Source: an archaeon GW2011_AR15
GTDB taxonomy: Archaea; Nanobdellota; Nanobdellia; Woesearchaeales; GW2011-AR15
Length of the DNA stretch: 64,000 nucleotides
Assembly (NCBI GenBank): GCA_000830295.1
Contig: CP010425.1
Location: forward strand, 482,884 to 546,883
Direction: 5' to 3'
A program made the translations under genes and the position numbers. The notes under the pieces were generated by a model, which had not been told where the DNA came from, made no database searches, and saw only the letters and a program-made list of their open reading frames with translations. This document shows, one piece after another, positions 34,978 through 44,176 of the stretch (the first letter of the stretch is position 1; each line of letters starts with the position of its first letter).

Positions 34978-36738
34978 TTAATCTTTCGCATATTTCTCAC
35001 TGTCCCAGAAATCCTGTGGGTTATCTTCCCTCTTAACCAGGAATCTGTCAATGACAAGGCAGTCTATGCCTGTCCCCGTCATGCATCTGTAGGCATCATA
35101 TGGGGTGCAGACAATGGGTTCGCCCCTGATATTGAAAGAGGTGTTTATCAGTATCGGGATGCCGGAAAGCTTTCCGAATTCTTTTATGACATCATAATAC
35201 AGCGGATTCTGTTTTCTTCTTATGGTCTGCAGCCTTCCTGAGCCATCAACATGCGTGACAGAAGGGAGTTTCTTGTGCCATTTTCTGAATACTGGATAGA
35301 CCATGAGCATGAAATCAGTTGGCCCAGGCACCGGCCTGTCGCAGTCAAAATATTCGAGAGCATCGTCCTCACATACAACAGGGGCAAATGGCCTAAAGAT
35401 TTCCCTATGTTTTACTTTTGTGTTAAGCAGTTCCTTGGCATCGGGATTGCACGGGTTTGCCAGTATGCTCCTTGCCCCCAATGCTCTCGGTCCCCATTCC
35501 ATTCTCCCCTGGAACCAGCCGACAACTTTATTTTCGAAAATCATCTTTGCTGTTTTTTCAATAATTTCCCTTTCGTCTTTGAATTCTGAATATTTTATAT
35601 TGTTCTCATCAAGGAATTTCTTTATTTCCTGCCTGCTGAATTCCGGGCCAAGATAAGCATTTTCCTGTACATAACCTCTTTTTTTCCCGAGAAGTGTATT
35701 GTATATGTAGCATGCAACGCCAAGGCTTGTCCCACCGTCGCCTGCCGCAGGCTGTATCCATATTTTTTTGAAAGGCGTGTTCCTCAGAATCCTCCCATTA
35801 TATACACTGTTTAAGGCAACTCCTCCTGCCATGACAAGAACATCGCATTTTGTTTCCTTATGCAAATGGTTGAGGATTTTTGTCAGAGCCTCTTCTGTTA
35901 TGATCTGGAGAGCCGCAGCAATATCTTTATGTTTTTGGGTAAGTGTGTCTTTTGGCTTTCTCACTGGGCCTCCAAGAAGCCTGCATAATTTGTCAGAGGG
36001 CATCCTGTCTGTATATACATACCTAAAGTAGGAGAGGTCAAGCCTGAAGCTGCCGTCGTATTTTATGTCTATAACTTTCTTCATTTTCTTGTAGAAAGGA
36101 TTTGTTTCAGGGTTCATGTCACCGTAGGAAGCCAGGCCCATCACCTTATATTCTGAGTTATTCACAGAAAATCCGAGATATGCCGTTATAGTGCTGTACA
36201 GCAATCCGATAGAGTGCGGGAACTTTATTTCTTTCATCAGAGTTATCTCATTTCCTTCTCCAAGGCCGTAAGCTGTTGTAGTCCACTCACCAACACCGTC
36301 AGCAGTAAGTATGGCAGCCTTCTCAAACGGACTTGGAAGAAAAGAAGACGCAGCATGCGCCATGTGGTGATCCACAAACAGCACGTCCCCTTTGTATTTC
36401 AGCTCTTTTCTTATTTTGCTTACAACCCTGAGCTTTTCATTTATCCATGAAGGCATGGAGCTCAGAAAAACTTTATAACTCCAGGGGAAGGTGTCAATAT
36501 ACTGCGAAAGCAATCTTTCAAATTTCAAAAAAGGTTTTTCATAGAACCCGATATATTCTACATCATCAATCGCTATCTTTTGACTCTTAAGACAATACTT
36601 TACGGCATTTATCGGAAAAGAAGTGTCATGCTTCTTCCTTGTAAACCTTTCTTCTTCCGCTGCAGCAACTATCTTTCCGTCCTTCAGCAAAGCAGCTGAA
36701 GCATCATGGTAATAGCACGAAATTCCGAGTATATACAT
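34978..36738 (-). CDS. Carbamoyltransferase, NodU/CmcH/TobZ family
   Basis: 586 residues. Uses carbamoyl phosphate and ATP through a carbamoyl-adenylate to carbamoylate a hydroxyl, often on a sugar. N-terminal Kae1-like domain: GISCYYHDASAALLKDG, EEERFTRKKHD, VDHHMAHAASSFLPSPF, LTADGVGEW and MAGGVALNSV. C-terminal domain: GRMEWGPRALGARSILANP and NTSFNIRGEPIVCTP. Followed and preceded by small membrane proteins of the SxtJ and DUF5989 types. Confidence 0.93.
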   Translation of the reverse strand: MYILGISCYYHDASAALLKDGKIVAAAEEERFTRKKHDTSFPINAVKYCLKSQKIAIDDVEYIGFYEKPFLKFERLLSQYIDTFPWSYKVFLSSMPSWINEKLRVVSKIRKELKYKGDVLFVDHHMAHAASSFLPSPFEKAAILTADGVGEWTTTAYGLGEGNEITLMKEIKFPHSIGLLYSTITAYLGFSVNNSEYKVMGLASYGDMNPETNPFYKKMKKVIDIKYDGSFRLDLSYFRYVYTDRMPSDKLCRLLGGPVRKPKDTLTQKHKDIAAALQIITEEALTKILNHLHKETKCDVLVMAGGVALNSVYNGRILRNTPFKKIWIQPAAGDGGTSLGVACYIYNTLLGKKRGYVQENAYLGPEFSRQEIKKFLDENNIKYSEFKDEREIIEKTAKMIFENKVVGWFQGRMEWGPRALGARSILANPCNPDAKELLNTKVKHREIFRPFAPVVCEDDALEYFDCDRPVPGPTDFMLMVYPVFRKWHKKLPSVTHVDGSGRLQTIRRKQNPLYYDVIKEFGKLSGIPILINTSFNIRGEPIVCTPYDAYRCMTGTGIDCLVIDRFLVKREDNPQDFWDSEKYAKD

Positions 36739-36740
36739 TT

Positions 36741-36980
36741 TCAGAACTGCCTGTAATGGTCCTCCATTTTCTTCTTTTTGAGATTCAGGTCTGACCAGTA
36801 ACTTCCTTTCTTTTTGATATCTTTTTCCAGGAACTTTTTCCCGAACAATCTGGCAATCACAGAAGTCAGGCCTACACCAAGAAAGTATACAGGAGTCAGC
36901 AGGGTTGAATTTATGATTAAAGTGATATTATGCCCGAATTCCTGAAACCCTTTCCTGAATCCCTCTAAAAAACCTTTCAA
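36741..36980 (-). CDS. SxtJ-like membrane protein, C-terminal half (TTG start)
   Basis: 79 residues. One or two membrane stretches (ITLIINSTLLTPVYFLGVG), then ARLFGKKFL, a KKGSYW motif and a C-terminal HYRQF, as in the second half of SxtJ-family proteins. No ATG fits. A TTG at 36980 overlaps the previous stop as TTGA and has GAGGTG six bases upstream, a good Shine-Dalgarno. Together with the preceding 67-residue gene it equals one usual SxtJ protein. Confidence 0.7.
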   Translation of the reverse strand: MKGFLEGFRKGFQEFGHNITLIINSTLLTPVYFLGVGLTSVIARLFGKKFLEKDIKKKGSYWSDLNLKKKKMEDHYRQF

Positions 36981-37180
36981 CCGAACCACCTCTTCACTAA
37001 AATACCTACAACAGCAAGAGCAGCAGTGTAAGGCAGAATATTCAGATAGCTCCATGAAAGAGGGAGCTTTTCAAGAAAACTTAATACAAAATATAAGAGA
37101 AAAGAGGAAACAAAATAAGCAGAGATAACGCCGACATATTTTCCCAGCGAGTATAATTTCTGACTTCTTTTAAAATCCAT
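36977..37180 (-). CDS. SxtJ-like membrane protein, N-terminal half
   Basis: 67 residues from ATG 37180, one base after the stop of the UDP-xylose-synthase-like gene. A TTG at 37192 is a possible earlier start. Two membrane helices separated by LEKLPLSWSYLN, ending VKRWFG. The layout matches the first half of SxtJ proteins. The frame ends in TGA inside TTGA, where the second half begins. Confidence 0.65.
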   Translation of the reverse strand: MDFKRSQKLYSLGKYVGVISAYFVSSFLLYFVLSFLEKLPLSWSYLNILPYTAALAVVGILVKRWFG

Positions 37181-37181
37181 T

Positions 37182-38201
37182 CTATCTTTCAATTTGTTCC
37201 TTAAACCAGGCTATGGTTTTTCCGAGACCTTCCTCAAATTCAACCCTCGGCTCCCAGCTCAAAAACTCCCTGGCCCGCGATATGTCCGGCTGCCTTCTTG
37301 TAGGGTCATCCACCGGGAGTTCTTTGAATATGAACTCAGATTTTGAATTTGTTAATTTTTTAATCAGTTTTGCTGCCTCAAGCACAGTAAGCTCTTTTGG
37401 GTTTCCAAGGTTTTTCGGGCCGATCTCTTTTGATTTCATCATCTTTACAATGCCGTCAACAAGATCGTCAACATAACAGAAAGACCTTGTCTGGGAGCCA
37501 TTCCCGTAGATTGTTATAGGCTTGTTCTTCAGACACTGGGTAATAAAATTAGGAATCACACGGCCGTCGTCAATCCTCATCCTCGGCCCGTAAGTATTGA
37601 ATATCCTTACAATCTTCACATCAAGCCTGTGCTTTCTGTGATATGCCATAAGCAATGCCTCACCAAATCTCTTGGACTCGTCATAACAGCTTCTTATGCC
37701 GACGGGATTCACATTGCCGAAGTATGACTCCTTCTGCGGATGCTCTTTCGGCTCTCCGTAGGCCTCGCTGGTGCTTGAAAAAAGTATTTTTGCATTCTTT
37801 GCGAGTGCAAGCTTTGCCATCCTGTCTGTCCCGACAGAGTTGGCTAAGGCAGTTTCAACAGGATACTCCTGATAATCTATGGGGCTGGCCCTTGAGGCAA
37901 GATGAAAAATCCAGTCTATTTTGGCATTCTTTAAATCAAGCCGTTTTATCACATCATGCTTTTTGAATCTGAATCTCTTGTTTTTCCTGAGATGCTCTAT
38001 ATTCTTCAGGCTTCCGCTGCCGAGATTATCTATGCAGAGGACATCATGCCCGTCCTTCAGCAGCCTCTCACACAGATGGCTCCCTATAAATCCTGCTCCG
38101 CCGGTAACAAGGCATTTCATATCCGCTAAAGAAACCGGGATTTGTTTTAAGCTTTTTGCTTTTGGAAATTTTTTTTGTGCTTTTTGAGGAGTAACTATCA
38201 T
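37182..38201 (-). CDS. UDP-glucuronate decarboxylase (UDP-xylose synthase)-like SDR
   Basis: 339 residues from ATG 38201. Family signals: CLVTGGAGFIGSHLCERLL, HLASRASPIDYQEYPVET, STSEAYGEPKEHPQ, GNVNPVGIRSCYDESKR with YxxxK, and RIFNTYGPRMRIDDGRVI. Normally makes UDP-xylose from UDP-glucuronate. The first 27 residues are Lys-rich and outside the usual domain; ATG 38120 would give the usual N-terminus. The TATA-like box centred 23-24 nt before 38201 favours the long form. Heads the carbamoyltransferase operon. Confidence 0.88.
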   Translation of the reverse strand: MIVTPQKAQKKFPKAKSLKQIPVSLADMKCLVTGGAGFIGSHLCERLLKDGHDVLCIDNLGSGSLKNIEHLRKNKRFRFKKHDVIKRLDLKNAKIDWIFHLASRASPIDYQEYPVETALANSVGTDRMAKLALAKNAKILFSSTSEAYGEPKEHPQKESYFGNVNPVGIRSCYDESKRFGEALLMAYHRKHRLDVKIVRIFNTYGPRMRIDDGRVIPNFITQCLKNKPITIYGNGSQTRSFCYVDDLVDGIVKMMKSKEIGPKNLGNPKELTVLEAAKLIKKLTNSKSEFIFKELPVDDPTRRQPDISRAREFLSWEPRVEFEEGLGKTIAWFKEQIER

Positions 38202-38218
38202 AGTCCCAAATAGTGGAA

Positions 38219-38229
38219 AAATATAAATA
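38219..38229. promoter_or_regulatory. Shared TATA-like box between the SDR operon and the surface protein
   Basis: AAATATAAATA. Centred about 23 nt before ATG 38201 on the minus strand and about 28 nt before ATG 38253 on the plus strand, with no second box between the two genes. Confidence 0.45.
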
Positions 38230-38252
38230 CTATAGTGTCCTACAAAGGAAAA

Positions 38253-41225
38253 ATGGGTGGTAGGTATATGAAGAAATTCAGATTTACAACATTATTTCTT
38301 ATTTTGATAACAATCTTACTGGCATTTCTTGTCAATGCAGTTATAAGCAGCATTGTGCTGGTTTCTCCTGCCAACGATACCTGGACAACAGACACCACTC
38401 CGGATTTCAGCTATAATGCAACCAGCACATCCAATGCAACGGTTCTATGCGAGCTTATTGTAAGCAATGTAGGATATGGCGTGAATGATACAGCAGCCAA
38501 CAATACAGTGATTACAAGAACTGCCAATGACACAATAGCAGAAGGTTCACACCTATGGTATGTCAACTGCACAGATACAGATGTGGCAGTTGAAGTGCAG
38601 AGCGAAATATGGACATTGAATATAGATGCAACCGCACCCACTACAACAATAACTTCACCAGCGAACAACTCCTGGGTATCAGACAGTAGCCCAGAACTGC
38701 TTGTAAACATGACTGATGCTGTTGACACAACCCTTAACTACACGGCATTTGTAGATGGAGGGGCAAATGCAACAGGCACAGCAACCAGCGGCGCAATAAC
38801 AAGCATAAATTTAACCACGCTTTCCGCAGGAACACATACAGTTTTTGTTGAAGCTCTGGATGAGAATGGAAATAATGGGACATCATCAGTATGGACATTA
38901 AATATTGACACAACTAACCCCACTTCCCAGATAACCTCTCCAACGAACAACGCTTGGACAACAGATACCAGCCCGGAATTTCTCATAAACCTGACAGACA
39001 CACAGGACAGTGTCCTTAACTATACAGTATTTGTAGATGGCGGCTCAAACGTAACAGGAACAGCAGATAACAATACAATAACAAGCGTCAACCTGACTGT
39101 GCTTGCTAACGGAGCCCATACAGTTGTTGTTGAAGCGCGGGACGAGGCCAGCAACAGAGTAAACTCATCAGCATGGACAATAAATATTGATACTGCCAAT
39201 CCGACAGCGGTCATAACAAATCCGCCAAATAATTCGTGGTTAAGCGACGAAACACCAGAACTTCTAATAAATTTGACAGACGCTTTAGACACTGCTCTTA
39301 ACTACACAGTATTCGTGGATGGAAGCTCAAATACTGTTGGTAGTGTGCTTAACAATACAATAACAAGCGTCAACCTGACAACATCAATATCAAACGGCAC
39401 GCACACAATTGAAGTCCAGGCCACAGACGAGGCTAACAACAGCGCCAATTCCACAGCTTGGACGCTGAACATTGACACTGTCCTTCCTACAGTCTCACAG
39501 CTGAATGCTCCGGCCAACAACACAAACGTTAGTGACGGAGACACAGTCACATTCAACTTTACCTCATATGATAATCTTGACACAAACTTAAGCTATATAC
39601 TCTTCCTGAACAAGGTAGCAAATGAAACAGGATATACAGCAGGCAACAACACCTCAACACAGTTCACAGTATTGCATTTGCAGAACAGTACACTATACAA
39701 CTGGACAGTGCAGGTAACAGATGACGCCTCCAACATAGCCAACTATTCAGGGCTTTACTATTTCAGGGTTGCTGACACCACACCACTGACAACCTTCCCG
39801 ACACTGGTATCAGCAGGAGTCAATGATTCAGACTCAGACGGCAACATAGAGATAGGATGGACTGCAGACTCAAACGCATTCTCATACAGGCTTTACAGGA
39901 GTGCAACCAATATCACCAATGCAACTTCCCTGACAGAGATAGCCAATCTTACAGCAACATCGTTTGAAGACAATACAACAATAAACGGCACAACATATTG
40001 GTATGCAGTGACTTCCCTGGATGACACAGACAACGAGAACAAATCCCAGGTATCAGCAAGTTTCAGCGCAACAGCAAATGATACAATAAAACCAAAACTG
40101 CCAACCAATGTCAATGCGACCACACTTTTAAACGGCTCAGTCAATGTAAGCTGGACAGCTCCTGTACAGGATGTCAACGGCGGCGCAGAAACAAACGTGA
40201 GCTATAGGGTATTCAGGACAACCAATGTTTCATTATTGAATACCAGCTTATCCACAGAGAACATTCGTAACACTACAGAGCTTAACTATATAGATACCAC
40301 CCTAACAACAGGCACAAACTACACTTATGTTGTTACATCCCTTGACGATATGAGCAACTACAACGGTTCAATAGCGTCAGGAAACCAGAAGAACATAGTT
40401 CCAAGCGGATGTACAGCAGAATATAACTACTCAGCATGGGCTGCATGCACAGACGGGGCCCAGACAAGAACAGGTTCAAGAATATGCAGCGGCGGCGACA
40501 CAACCCTAGTTACAGAACAAAGGTCCTGCGGCAGCGGCGGCTCATCAGGAGGCAGCTCAGGCGGCACAGCATCAACAAACCCAACATCAACATACACTAA
40601 GCTTTGGGCATCAACAGCCGCAGGAGAAAAACTGACCCTTGACAGCACAGTAGTTGATGTGGATATAACTGAAGTATCCCTTGTCGTAGGCAAGCAGCTT
40701 TACGGGATTAAGATTATAATAGAGAAATACTCAGAAAAGCCAACAGGGGTTTCAGAGGGGCCAGCAGGAGAGGTCTACAGCTACCTGAGCATTGATAAGG
40801 TAAACTTTGACAACGCAGATATAACAGGAAAAGTAACCATCAGCTTCAAGGTAAGCAAGGCATGGCTTGAGGAGAACGGCGTAGCCGAAGGAGGCATAAC
40901 TCTGCTGAGATATGTGGATGGCGAATGGCAGGAATTATCAACTTCAGTATCAGACTCAGATGAAGAGTATGTATACTATGAGGCACGGGCAGAAGGGTTC
41001 AGTTTCTTTGCAATTGCAGGAGAGAGAACAGAAGCACCAGTAGAGCAGCCTCAGGAAGAAGAAACTCCTGAAACAGAAAAGCAGCCAGCAGAGCCGGAAG
41101 CACCGGCAGAAGGATGGAAGTGGAACAAGTTCCTTGCTCTAGCCATAATACTGGTCCTGGCAATCGGATTGTTCTACTATCTCTTTGCACATAAGGGACA
41201 CAGCAGGAAACATCCAAAGCATTAA
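38253..41225 (+). CDS. Secreted, sequon-rich Ig-repeat surface protein with PGF-pre-PGF domain and C-terminal anchor
   Basis: 990 residues from ATG 38253; ATG 38268 (MKKFRF) is also possible. Signal-peptide-like hydrophobic helix first, then Ser/Thr/Asn-rich Ig-like modules of about 94 residues ending W-LNID, two fibronectin III-like modules (about 490-700), and a GGSSGGSSGG linker. Next come a PGF-pre-PGF-type domain (LYGIKIIIEKYSEKP to GFSFFAIAG), a Pro/Glu linker and one membrane helix with a basic tail. A hand count gives about 55 N-x-S/T sequons, all before the Gly/Ser linker. Probably an N-glycosylated cell-surface protein. Confidence 0.85.
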   Translation: MGGRYMKKFRFTTLFLILITILLAFLVNAVISSIVLVSPANDTWTTDTTPDFSYNATSTSNATVLCELIVSNVGYGVNDTAANNTVITRTANDTIAEGSHLWYVNCTDTDVAVEVQSEIWTLNIDATAPTTTITSPANNSWVSDSSPELLVNMTDAVDTTLNYTAFVDGGANATGTATSGAITSINLTTLSAGTHTVFVEALDENGNNGTSSVWTLNIDTTNPTSQITSPTNNAWTTDTSPEFLINLTDTQDSVLNYTVFVDGGSNVTGTADNNTITSVNLTVLANGAHTVVVEARDEASNRVNSSAWTINIDTANPTAVITNPPNNSWLSDETPELLINLTDALDTALNYTVFVDGSSNTVGSVLNNTITSVNLTTSISNGTHTIEVQATDEANNSANSTAWTLNIDTVLPTVSQLNAPANNTNVSDGDTVTFNFTSYDNLDTNLSYILFLNKVANETGYTAGNNTSTQFTVLHLQNSTLYNWTVQVTDDASNIANYSGLYYFRVADTTPLTTFPTLVSAGVNDSDSDGNIEIGWTADSNAFSYRLYRSATNITNATSLTEIANLTATSFEDNTTINGTTYWYAVTSLDDTDNENKSQVSASFSATANDTIKPKLPTNVNATTLLNGSVNVSWTAPVQDVNGGAETNVSYRVFRTTNVSLLNTSLSTENIRNTTELNYIDTTLTTGTNYTYVVTSLDDMSNYNGSIASGNQKNIVPSGCTAEYNYSAWAACTDGAQTRTGSRICSGGDTTLVTEQRSCGSGGSSGGSSGGTASTNPTSTYTKLWASTAAGEKLTLDSTVVDVDITEVSLVVGKQLYGIKIIIEKYSEKPTGVSEGPAGEVYSYLSIDKVNFDNADITGKVTISFKVSKAWLEENGVAEGGITLLRYVDGEWQELSTSVSDSDEEYVYYEARAEGFSFFAIAGERTEAPVEQPQEEETPETEKQPAEPEAPAEGWKWNKFLALAIILVLAIGLFYYLFAHKGHSRKHPKH
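38619..39481 (+). repeat. Tandem Ig-like modules, period about 282 nt
   Basis: Three modules start near 38619, 38902 and 39182 and the next near 39466, each marked by a codon run for the LNID/NID strand followed by T-P-T. Spacings are 283, 280 and 284 nt. The modules differ in sequence, so these are old protein-level repeats. Confidence 0.75.
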
Positions 41226-41226
41226 A

Positions 41227-41236
41227 CTTTTAAACC
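41227..41236 (+). promoter_or_regulatory. TATA box for herA
   Basis: CTTTTAAACC, centred about 28 nt before ATG 41259. Confidence 0.5.
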
Positions 41237-41258
41237 TTATTCTGTTTTTATTTTATTT

Positions 41259-43253
41259 ATGATACTCGGGAAGATATTCGGCAGAATAACCACAACAGAG
41301 TTCCAGTTCATCGTAGAAAAAGAGACCAGAAAATTCGAGTTTGTCCAGGTACTTCACAAGGTCTATGACTATGTGCTCTGCCAGGTTGTTGAAATAGAAA
41401 GGACAGACAGGGATATAGCCAAGTGCGTTGTCATAGGATATAAAGATGAACAGGGAAGAATCAAGCCGATAAGAATCCCGTTTGACCAGAATTCTGAAGT
41501 GCTGAGGGCAGAGGACGATTTCATAAAGGAGATAATAAAGCTCGAAGATACAGAAAAGGGAGCATTCATAGGCAGGCTGGAAGGGAAGAATATTGACGTC
41601 CATCTGGACCTGACAAAACTTCTTACAAAGCATGTTGCAATACTCGCAAAATCAGGGGCAGGAAAATCATATACAGTCGGGGTTCTTGTTGAGGAGATAG
41701 TAGACAAGAAAGTCCCTGTGCTCATAATAGATCCCCATGGAGAGTATTCCAGCCTGAAGCAGCCAAATGAAGAAGAAAAAGAGGAGCTTGCCAAATACGG
41801 GCTTGAGCCAAAGAAATTTACAAACGTACAGATATACGGGGATACAAAGCTAAATCCGGAGCTAAGGCCGCTCAGGCTCAACAACAACCTCACTCCAGCC
41901 GAAATACTCCACCTCATTCCGGGAAAGCTTTCAAATACCCAGACAGGCCTTCTTTACAGTGCATTAAAGCACCTTGATACCATCAACTTTACCAATGTCC
42001 TGCTTGAGCTTGACAAAGAAGAAAACAGCACAAAATGGACAATCATCAACAACCTTGAATACCTGAACAACCTTGATATATTTACAGAAAGCTTTACAGC
42101 ATACAACGAGCTTATCCAGCCCGGAAGGTGCACCATAATCAGTCTGAAAGGCATTTCTCCCGATGTGCAGGAGATAATTGTCTACAAGCTCATTAAGGAC
42201 CTTTTTGAGCTGAGGAAAAAAGAGAAAATTCCGCCATTCTTTACCATAATTGAGGAGGCCCACAACTACTGCCCTGAAAGAAGCTTCGGGGAGACAAGAA
42301 GCTCCAAGATACTGAGGACAGTTGCGTCAGAGGGCAGGAAATTCGGGCTTGGGCTGTGCATCATAAGCCAGCGCCCTGCCCGCGTGGACAAGTCTGTCCT
42401 GAGCCAGTGCACCACCCAGATAATCCTGAAAATAACAAACCCCAATGACCTCAAGGCTGTCTACAACAGCGTTGAAGGCCTTACAGCAGAATCACAGGAG
42501 GAAATAAAGAACCTTTCAATAGGCACTGCCCTTGTGACCGGAGTCGTTGACATGCCTTTATTTGTCAATATAAGGCCCAGGATGACACAGCATGGCGGAC
42601 ATGCCGCAGACATGCTTGAGCAGGCAGAGGACAAGGATTTTTTTGAGGAAGTTAAGGAATTCCAGGAATCAGACCTTCTTCCGGTAATAAAGCCGAAAAT
42701 AACAGTCAAGGACCTCAAGCTTATGTCTGATAAGGAGATAAAAACTGTCAGTGAAGTGCTTATCCCGGGTTTCCTTTTCTTATGCCAGGAGAAAGACAAG
42801 GAATTTAACCTGCTGGTTGAATCTGCCACCGGAAAAATAATAACAAATGTAGATGATTTTATTACAAAAGAGCTGCCGGATCTTGAGGAGATGACGCCGA
42901 ACCAGATAAAACTGCTCCATACATCCTTCAAGCTTAAAAAATTCACTGCAGAGGAACTCTCAAAGCAGGGATTCCCTCTCAGCATTACGAACCAGCTTGA
43001 TTTCCTGGAAGAGCAGGGCTACATAGAAAGATCATCCGGAGGCAGCTACATACTTTCAGAAAGATATGTGCTTTCCCAGCTTTCAAAATATGCAAGCTAT
43101 GCAAAGATTGAATTTCTCAGTGTAAAGTATGATTCAAAAGAAGAAGCAAAAATGAACGTTGATGAGATAAGGGAAAGGCTCTCAAAATTCACTACATTGA
43201 AAGACCAGAGAGAATGCTGGATACTGAAGCATGATGTCAAGTATGCTGAATAA
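41259..43253 (+). CDS. herA: HerA-type DNA-translocating ATPase
   Basis: 664 residues, longer than typical HerA (about 500-570). N-terminal barrel (1-110), Walker A ILAKSGAGKSYTVG (about 128-141), IIDPHGEYSSL, Walker B FFTIIEEAHNY (about 335), SEGRKFGLG and SQRPARVDKS. The extra C-terminal 150 residues look like a winged helix (FTAEELSKQG, YIERSSGGSYIL). HerA works with the NurA nuclease in DNA end resection; a NurA-like gene lies 3.7 kb downstream on the other strand. Confidence 0.9.
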   Translation: MILGKIFGRITTTEFQFIVEKETRKFEFVQVLHKVYDYVLCQVVEIERTDRDIAKCVVIGYKDEQGRIKPIRIPFDQNSEVLRAEDDFIKEIIKLEDTEKGAFIGRLEGKNIDVHLDLTKLLTKHVAILAKSGAGKSYTVGVLVEEIVDKKVPVLIIDPHGEYSSLKQPNEEEKEELAKYGLEPKKFTNVQIYGDTKLNPELRPLRLNNNLTPAEILHLIPGKLSNTQTGLLYSALKHLDTINFTNVLLELDKEENSTKWTIINNLEYLNNLDIFTESFTAYNELIQPGRCTIISLKGISPDVQEIIVYKLIKDLFELRKKEKIPPFFTIIEEAHNYCPERSFGETRSSKILRTVASEGRKFGLGLCIISQRPARVDKSVLSQCTTQIILKITNPNDLKAVYNSVEGLTAESQEEIKNLSIGTALVTGVVDMPLFVNIRPRMTQHGGHAADMLEQAEDKDFFEEVKEFQESDLLPVIKPKITVKDLKLMSDKEIKTVSEVLIPGFLFLCQEKDKEFNLLVESATGKIITNVDDFITKELPDLEEMTPNQIKLLHTSFKLKKFTAEELSKQGFPLSITNQLDFLEEQGYIERSSGGSYILSERYVLSQLSKYASYAKIEFLSVKYDSKEEAKMNVDEIRERLSKFTTLKDQRECWILKHDVKYAE

Positions 43254-43255
43254 AG

Positions 43256-44176
43256 ATGGCAGAGAAATCAAATGTAGTGAAAGAAGGGAAACTTGTGCCT
43301 TATGACGAATGGTCTTCTTATATTGACAGCCTAAGAAAAGAAGTTTCAATATTCGCAGCCGTAAAAGACGAGAAAAAAGCAGTAGAGCTGCTGAGGCCAT
43401 GTTTCACAGAGGCGGTAAAATCAAGGGTTCCGAAGAAAAAGTTCGGCATATTTTTCTCAGGCGGGGTCGACTCAACCTTAATAGCATATACATGCAAAAA
43501 ATTCACCAGCGATTTTGTGTGCTACACAGTAGGTATAGAAGGCTCGAAAGATATTGAATGGTCGACGAGAATAGCCAAAGAGCTTAGGCTGAAGCATGTC
43601 AAGAAGGTGCTTACGCTTAAGGAAGTGGAGGTTCTCTTCGGGAAAATAGCAAAACTTCTTGACGGGGAAGTATATAATGTGGTCAACCTCGGAGTCGGCA
43701 GCGTGGTGCTGGCAGCCATAGAGCTGGCTGAAAATGATACTGAAAATGATAAGATAAGCACATTCTTCGGAGGGCTCGGGAGTGAGGAAATATTTGCCGG
43801 CTACAAAAGGCATGAAGATTCCAAGGACATAAATGAAGAATGCTGGCAGGGGCTTAAGACAACATGGGCAAGGGATTTCCAGAGGGACTGTGCAATTGCA
43901 GCCAGCAGGAAAGCAGAATTCCTTACGCCATTCCTTGACAAAGGGCTTGTTATAGCAGCGATGAGAGTATCAGGAGATTTGAAGATAAATAAAGGCCACA
44001 AGAAATACATCCTGAGATGTCTTGCAAAGGATATGGGGCTAAAAGATGAATATGCATTCAGGCCCAAGATAGCAGCCCAGTACGGCAGCAGCTTTGACAA
44101 AGCAATAATGAAACTGGCAAAATCCAAAGGACTCAGCCACAAAAAAGAATACCTTGATTTTCTCAAGTCACAATAA
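43256..44176 (+). CDS. Asparagine-synthetase-like ATP-pyrophosphatase without glutaminase domain
   Basis: 306 residues. PP-loop IFFSGGVDSTLIAYTCKK (about 66-83) and the AsnB C-terminal motif GGLGSEEIFAGYKRH, then LTPFLDKGLV and KYILRCLAKDMGL. The N-terminal Ntn glutaminase domain of AsnB is absent, so it would use free ammonia or another amine. Start is 3 nt after the herA stop. Exact substrate unknown; asparagine is only one option. Confidence 0.82.
   Translation: MAEKSNVVKEGKLVPYDEWSSYIDSLRKEVSIFAAVKDEKKAVELLRPCFTEAVKSRVPKKKFGIFFSGGVDSTLIAYTCKKFTSDFVCYTVGIEGSKDIEWSTRIAKELRLKHVKKVLTLKEVEVLFGKIAKLLDGEVYNVVNLGVGSVVLAAIELAENDTENDKISTFFGGLGSEEIFAGYKRHEDSKDINEECWQGLKTTWARDFQRDCAIAASRKAEFLTPFLDKGLVIAAMRVSGDLKINKGHKKYILRCLAKDMGLKDEYAFRPKIAAQYGSSFDKAIMKLAKSKGLSHKKEYLDFLKSQ

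Noticed and set aside
38411-39583. Series of open frames on the minus strand opposite the surface-protein repeats
   Set aside because: They recur with the repeat period and follow from its biased Thr/Asn/Ser codons. No promoters, no family matches and no start signals.
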